Part shown: one piece after another, positions 24,401 through 32,450 of the stretch
Numbering within the stretch: the stretch's first letter is position 1
Layout: each line of letters opens with the position of its first letter
Assembly: GCA_900660155.1 (NCBI GenBank)
Contig: CABFPE010000009.1
Span: 1,594,336-1,658,335, forward strand
DNA from: Hofstenia miamia
Taxonomy: Eukaryota > Xenacoelomorpha > Acoela > Hofsteniidae
DNA length: 64,000 nt
Reading direction: 5' to 3'
Program-made: the position numbers and the translations under genes
The notes under the pieces: generated by a model
The model's database searches: none
Seen by the model: only the letters and a program-made list of their open reading frames with translations
Told to the model about the DNA's origin: nothing

Positions 24401-27400
24401 TCTGGGGGGGTTGTTTCTGGGGGTGAACTGAGGGACTGTAATTCTGTGTCTGTTGCTGAGTTCTCGCAAAATATGGCAATGATTGTATTGTTCTGGGGGT
24501 TACTGCTTTAACTGCAGTTTTCTTCGTGCTTCCTTTTTTTCCTTTTGTCATTTTTCTTCTGGTTCATAGTGGCTTTTCTATCTCTACGTCATGATCCCAT
24601 GATCTCAGTGAAGTGCTTTGTTCAGTTCAGGGTATCTCTCTTTCTATTACTGGTTGTTAGATCATGTAACAATTTGCTGCTTTTGTACTTTCACTTGTAG
24701 CTTTTGTTGTTGTCATGTGGGTAGTTTAACTGAATGTTTCTTCTTTAGAGTTGCTGTTCTTGGCTGTCATGGTCACCATGTAATATCCTCTACCAGGCAT
24801 TATCACTGTTTATCTACTGTTACTGTATAACATTAGCTGTGTTATTGTGGGTAAGGATTTACTTGTTATTACTGCTTGACTAGTTTCTTCTGTTAACTTG
24901 TATAACCTAGAATTAACTGATCACTTTTTAGGTGATGAACCCATGTGGTAATCTCTATAATGATCTTCTAGTGGGCATCTGCCTGAAGTGGATCTCCACA
25001 TCCAGTTTCACCATTCCATCTCATGCTTGAGTGCCACTTCTCAGCTCAATCAATACAGCTTATGTGTACCATACATTAGCTCAGTGCTTACTCAAGACAT
25101 GACACAATTTGACTTAAACTCTATTGTGTGAAAGTGTTATACCACTTTGCAACCTGAACTGTTACTAGTTGTTCATTAAATATTACATGTAGCCATTACT
25201 GAAATATATTGGCTTATTTAGATATATTCTGTTTGAACAACTTCCTAACCTACATTTATAATTTACTACATGTACGGTCACATTATCGGTCGATTATAGG
25301 TCATTAATTTGGATCTAAAATAATATTATTTGCCTTTCCCTTTGGAAATCGAAAAAGTACTTTTCCTGACTTGGTTGATTTCACGCTATGTAATGGTGTT
25401 GAGTCTTCTGGTAAAGCCTTAATTAACTCATTTTCTAATTTTCTTACTGTGGCTATATCAGGACGATCTTCTCCAAGTTTTACAGATATAGTATCTACAT
25501 TAGTTATCTTAGATTTCGTTATATTGGCATATGATTTAGTGTCAACGTCTTTGCTATACATTATAGATTTCGTATAGGATGGAATAGAGGTTTTATCCTG
25601 TTTTCTAAAATCTCTTCAATAATTACATTTTTGCATTTAGAAATTAAATTGAGAAGTTCTTCTTTAAGGCAAACCATCACAGATTTACTATTATAGGATT
25701 TAACGATTTTGTCAGAAAGACTATCCAATAGACTTGTAATGCTATCCTTTTTGGGGGAAGTTTGTGTATCCATTTTGGGGAAGTAAATAAAGAACGTTAA
25801 GCAATATCTTCTTAATTCTGTTGTAGAGAATATAGCATAGTATGTTCACTAACACCAAATCATCAACAACAAGTAAAGATACAAATAAATTAGAAAAAGT
25901 TGGAATTGATAAGTCCAAAGAAAGTCAACTGGATTAAAACTGATCCAACTATCTCAAAAGAGTAACAGTCACTAAACCTACAGATGCTACTATTATTCAA
26001 CATCAATTCATACCTATAAGGGAAACAGACTCTTTAGCATTAATGAAACTGTTATTTACTGAATCTTCAATGAAAAATCAAATTATCACATTACTTAATC
26101 CTCATTCACAATTGGCACTCAATTTGGAATGTACATTGTCTAAACTTATAATCTCCAAAGTAAACATAACTAAGTTTTGCCCATTACTTACCTTCTGATT
26201 CATGATGGGAGCACATAGTTCATGCATGGCTGAATTTGACACCCATGAATACTATATCTCTGGAAGATTGCATTGCTACAAAGAATAATTGCTGCATCCC
26301 ATTGCCTTTAATTCATACTGTAGTAATACAGCCATCTGGGAGATCTAAACACAGGAAAACTGATGTGTTAACATCCTGTTGTCCACTCAAGACACATGTG
26401 TCAACAACCTTAGTGATCTCATTAAAACAATTAATTCAGATTAATACAAGCAGAGTAAATCTAAGCTCATAAAAGAAGATGATGCCACTAATTTGTACTG
26501 CAATGATCATGTTCCCCAGGAACATGTTTACCAAAAAGGGCAAACCTATTGCAGATCAAATAGAATACAGAAAGTCTGCTATATTGAAATTGCCAAACCA
26601 CACACTCATATTGTTCTTCAGAATTGGTGATTTAATTTGGTGTAATCTTATACAAGAATCACTACAGTACTATGATATCTCCAAATGATCAAAAAATTAC
26701 AATGATGAGAGCTAACATTTCAGACCTAGAAATGATGACAGAGGAAATAGTTACAAATAACATTTCCACATTTTTTGATGAAATTAAGAACCACTACAAT
26801 TTGTTGAGCTTCTACAAATTCTTCTCCCTGAACACACATTTACTGAAGATGCTACCTACACATCTGATATCAATGCCAAAATGACTTTACTTATTGCCAT
26901 TGAAAGCTTTTGATTATATCTAAAGTTTTGCTATCTGTTTACTAAAAAATTGAACAGCCTTTGTAATACTCTGTCATTATTTCAAATCACACAGAAAACC
27001 CCAAGTTTTTTAACTTTGCAAAGCAAGTGAGCACCAAATTGGAAGCTTTGTGCTATGCTACATGATGTATGTGGCATTCAGATAGATGCTCAATCTCTTA
27101 TTGAACCAGATAAAGTGCAATTGGAGGACTAAAATTTATAGCCCTAGTTGGTGGGGGCATGTGACATAAAGACTTTCATTTATTTCAATTTCAATATTAT
27201 TATTTCAAATTTATTTCAATTGTAATTTGGACATAGTGGCAATGGTGCTATATATTTTATTTGAATTTCTGCTAATTTAACAGCATGTTAAAACTCTAGC
27301 AGATGACTGATTTGTACATGTCAGCTATTTGTTCATATTTTCATGAGGTATGTTTTGTTTACAATTACTGGTTTTTCATGAATTGTTCATTTATTTTCTC

Positions 27401-30235
27401 ATCAGTTTATTCTCAGTAAATTCATTTTTAATTTTTATTTTTGAATTATCTTTTATTTAAAAATTGTGGGTTTCTAACTTTCCAACTGTGTAGTTAAAAG
27501 CACCCAGACATGGTACAACTTGGCTGGTTTGTTTTCCTTTAACTCAGGTTAGGTGTACAGCTAGGGCTGTTCTACTGCTTGTCATTTGTTATTAAGATTG
27601 TTATTAATGCTTCTCCCTAAGCTGCATGAAATGAGAAATGTAGCATAATCCAAAGATCAATGCTGCTAAAAAAAGAATAAGAAAGAGATTAGTTGGTCAA
27701 AGAAGATTAACATCAAATTATGATTAAATTAATATTAATTGTAAATCAAAATCAATTTAAGTTTAGCATCATTAATTTTGTAAACACAAATAAGAGAGAA
27801 CATTAACAAATAGTATTTTTCTATAAACAATTTGGCAAAATAAAGGGGGCAATATAGCTTCCACTATTTTTAGCCATACAATAATTTGAAATTCAAATTG
27901 ACAGCTACTTTTTGAATCAAAACTATAAATAGAGAAAAATCATTTTAGAAAGCTGTTGAATTATATTCTTCAAAAATCTTAACTTTAGATTAAATTGGTT
28001 TGCTTATTATTAAATCATGTCAAGCTAAACAGTAAATGCATTAGTAGTGGCGAGGGCACACATCAGGAGTGATTTGAGGGTCCTTGATCCAAGCCATGAA
28101 CCTGCAATTAGGTTAGGGGTATGATTAAGAGTTTTTCTCCATTTAGCTGACTACTGATTCTTTCTACAACATGTATACAATTACAAAACTTCAGAAAAAA
28201 CACTAGTTAGCCAATTGTAGGATATTATATTTTATATTAACTAGGCTATGTAGGAGACCCATAAATAGACTGATAATGAGACTGAGCATGTATTACTAAT
28301 TAAATGTAGGTTAGGAAGCTGCACATAATTATCTAATTAAGTATTTAACTTATTTAAAGCCAGTATTTTTCAGTAATGGCTAAACATATATTTATTAAGC
28401 AGCTAGTGACATTGCCTGGTTGCAAGTGTAAATTACACATTACAAATTGAGTTTAAGTCAGTTACATCCAGCCTTGAGGGTTGCACTGAGTTAGGATAGG
28501 GAACACATAAGCTACTTCATTGAGCTGAGATTTGGAAATAATCCATTGGCAGTGAAGATGACTAGGTGTTTGAAGATTTGAGATCAGAGTCAGCCAGAGG
28601 CCTTATAGAAGATCAATTGTCAGTCAATTGCAGTCATTAATTCACACCTAAATAGTATTAAACCATATTTGATGTTAATAAAAGTAAACTACAATTGTTG
28701 ATAAGATGAAAGCAGTTGATATAAGTACATCCATACCTGCACTTAACAAAGAATTACATTCAAAAGGAGTTAATCAATTTACATTAAAGATTGGTAGAGG
28801 ATGCTACAGAAATGCATTGAGTTTAGGATATTTTTACTAAGCACTTAGGTTCACTACTTGCACCCCAGAGTTAGGGCTTCTTTATTCTTAATCAATTAGG
28901 ACTCTAATCTTATGTGACTCTTCTTAAAGGTTTTCTGTATCAGGTTGACCAAATGTGGCCACTCTTCTTCAGCATGATCTCCTGTTTTACTATAACCACA
29001 GGAAGAGTTAATTATTTTGTAGCATTGGTAAAGCTCAATGAGCAAGAAAAGTAGAACAGCTAGCTGATTTTATACTGATGCCACAATATATATATATATA
29101 TATANNNNNNNNNNNNNNNNNNNNNNNNNNNNNNNNNNNNNNNNNNNNNNNNNNNNNNNNNNNNNNNNNNNNNNNNNNNNNNNNNNNNNNNNNNNNNNNN
29201 NNNNNNNNNNNNNNNNNNNNNNNNNNNNNNNNNNNNNNNNNNNNNNNNNNNNNNNNNNNNNNNNNNNNNNNNNNNNNNNNNNNNNNNNNNNNNNNNNNNN
29301 NNNNNNNNNNNNNNNNNNNNNNNNNNNNNNNNNNNNNNNNNNNNNNNNNNNNNNNNNNNNNNNNNNNNNNNNNNNNNNNNNNNNNNNNNNNNNNNNNNNN
29401 NNNNNNNNNNNNNNNNNNNNNNNNNNNNNNNNNNNNNNNNNNNNNNNNNNNNNNNNNNNNNNNNNNNNNNNNNNNNNNNNNNNNNNNNNNNNNNNNNNNN
29501 NNNNNNNNNNNNNNNNNNNNNNNNNNNNNNNNNNNNNNNNNNNNNNNNNNNNNNNNNNNNNNNNNNNNNNNNNNNNNNNNNNNNNNNNNNNNNNNNNNNN
29601 NNNNNNNNNNNNNNNNNNNNNNNNNNNNNNNNNNNNNNNNNNNNNNNNNNNNNNNNNNNNNNNNNNNNNNNNNNNNNNNNNNNNNNNNNNNNNNNNNNNN
29701 NNNNNNNNNNNNNNNNNNNNNNNNNNNNNNNNNNNNNNNNNNNNNNNNNNNNNNNNNNNNNNNNNNNNNNNNNNNNNNNNNNNNNNNNNNNNNNNNNNNN
29801 NNNNNNNNNNNNNNNNNNNNNNNNNNNNNNNNNNNNNNNNNNNNNNNNNNNNNNNNNNNNNNNNNNNNNNNNNNNNNNNNNNNNNNNNNNNNNNNNNNNN
29901 NNNNNNNNNNNNNNNNNNNNNNNNNNNNNNNNNNNNNNNNNNNNNNNNNNNNNNNNNNNNNNNNNNNNNNNNNNNNNNNNNNNNNNNNNNNNNNNNNNNN
30001 NNNNNNNNNNNNNNNNNNNNNNNNNNNNNNNNNNNNNNNNNNNNNNNNNNNNNNNNNNNNNNNNNNNNNNNNNNNNNNNNNNNNNNNNNNNNNNNNNNNN
30101 NNNNGATCTGAATGGAATCATTAGGCTTCAGAGAAAATTCGCATATAAGGCGACCGTCACCACCCTAGCTCAGGGCTAAAGTATTTTAATAACATTTACC
30201 ATTTCACAATCAAAAGCTTTAAAACACGCACACAC

Positions 30236-30273
<38 letters not shown>

Positions 30274-32410
30274 CCGCTAAGTACTATGTAAAATGAGTTT
30301 TTGGCGTACAAAGCGGGACTTGGAGCAAAAAATCCATAGTGCATAGAGGGACTTGCTTTTATTCCATTACGGTTCCATAGAATTGACGAAATTTAATTGG
30401 GATGAATAGACTACATAACTACATGAAAAAATATATCACTTTTGATTTTTTTCCAATTACTAAAAAATTTTTTTCAATTCTAATTATAGTCCCGCTTTGT
30501 ACCAAATGATATTTATAATTCCCGTTTTGTACTATTTTACTTATGGTGCAAAAAAAATATGGTTAAATGATGAAGTTCTTATTGAATATACATAAGATGA
30601 ATGTAAATCAACATTATGACAACAATTTTTCCACATAGAAGTTTGTTATTTTTAGTACAGTAGCATGCCCTATTCAGTTAATGATAATTTATAAAACAGG
30701 AAATTTTTAGTGTTGAAATTGAATAGTGATATTTTTTCCCTTTTCTGTTAGAGCTGGGAACAGTTAATTGCCTAATCTAATATTAGATTAATTCATTTTC
30801 AATTATTATAACATCTTAGTAATGGAATCAGTGCACCATAGGGCTATGATGTCACTGCATAATGCATGCATGTTTTCATGTACACATTACTTGTCACCTC
30901 GAGGGATCACACTATTTTTTCGAGCAGATAACCTCATGACTATCATGAGATATGACCCTAAGACATCCCTGCACAATGAATGTATAAGTTAGCTCTGTAG
31001 TGATGGTCTAGTTGCCGGTGCTGCTGCCGTCAATGAACTTAGCATAAAGATAAAAAAATTAATTGATATTTTCGAATGTTTTCTGTTGAACGCATATTAT
31101 ATGTGTCCACAATACAATCATTACCATATCTTGTTAATTATGGCCTGTAATTAAGCGCTTTGACTGGTAATAGCTTATTAGCAAGTGAGGTGACAATCAC
31201 CTTCCACGTGGCCTCAATTAACTAATTAATTGGTAATTGGCCTCGAATAGTGATTAATTTCTCGCGATTAATCAGTCCTGATACTTTATTTTATTATTTA
31301 ATCATGAATAAACTGTTGTATGTTCCCTATACTAGTCCAGAACATAACTTTGTACACAGATGTATTTATTAGTTTTTTAGTGTACTTAGCGGTGTTTTAT
31401 AAGTATTTTACAAAGCGGCACTATAAAATGCATTTTCTGTACAAGGTGGGAACTATAAATGATTTTTTGTACAAAGCGGGATTTATACAGGGTGATCCAA
31501 AAGTCCTTGGAATATTATCAATTTATTCAATTTAACAATTAAAAACAATATATGCAACATATATATATGAGGTATTAAAATATTGTTGATGTATCTCTTG
31601 ACGTTTATAGTTTCATCTTGGATTGACCAACAAGCTACACCACCACGATATGTTACAAGTGCCCAAAATGTGACAGATTTGGAAATTGCAGTTTTTGTGG
31701 GGTGTTGAATATGAGGATTGCCGATAGACCAATAATGGAGATTATGTTTGTTAATTGTACCATTAAGATGGAACGTACACTCGTCACTAAACGTCATCTT
31801 TCTGCTGAATGAAGGATCTGCTCTAATCTTTTCTTTCATGATTTGACAAAACTCTAATCGCCTGTCCTGATCTCCGTCGTAAAGCTGTTGACAGTAGGTC
31901 GGTTTGTAGGGATGTGCATCAAATGATTTTAAGATTCTTGAAACTGATCCATATCCAATTCCCATTTCAGTTGACATGTTCCTTATTGATGTAGTTGGAT
32001 CGTTTTCAATGAGTTCTTTTACTTGTTCCTTGTTTTCGTCTCCTGATGCAGTAACCGGCCTGCCTGATCTGGCACGATGGTTCACCACTGAACCAGTTTC
32101 AACAAATAGTTGCTTTATAAAGTACAATGTGCTTGTTGCGGGCGCTTCTGTACCATATTTTTCTTCGAACATTTCACGCACCTTTGCAGGGCTTTTAAAG
32201 CTAATCATCCATGCAGCCAGATGTACTTTTTTACATAAACTTAATGTCTCCATTTTTATAATTGCAAATAGAAATAGGAATGTTTCTGTCTATGGTAGAA
32301 TTAGCGTGTAAATCGAAATACAATATTGATTAAATTTATAATATATATTGTCTATGGTCGTATTAGTGTGTAAATTAAATTGATAATATTCCAAGGACTT
32401 TTGGATCACC

Positions 32411-32450
<40 letters not shown>

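Larger units (their letters stand above)
14306..25328 (-). mobile_element. Ty3/gypsy-like LTR retrotransposon, copy A (fossil)
   Basis: A minus-strand Metaviridae element of at least 11 kb. Reading on its own strand: partial 5' LTR (24779-25328), primer site (24762-24778), gag (about 22980-24555), protease (22126-22860), RT and RNase H (20239-22029), integrase (18894-20207), a long extra coding region (15120-18180), polypurine tract (15048-15060) and 3' LTR (14306-15047, cut by the gap). RT motifs such as AFGLWNAPATFQR and YIDDIIV place it in Ty3/gypsy. It is broken, with well over a dozen breaks. By eye the two LTR ends differ at roughly a dozen sites in about 150 bp, so it is an old insertion. 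It lies in the sense orientation in LYAR intron 1. Confidence 0.88.
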
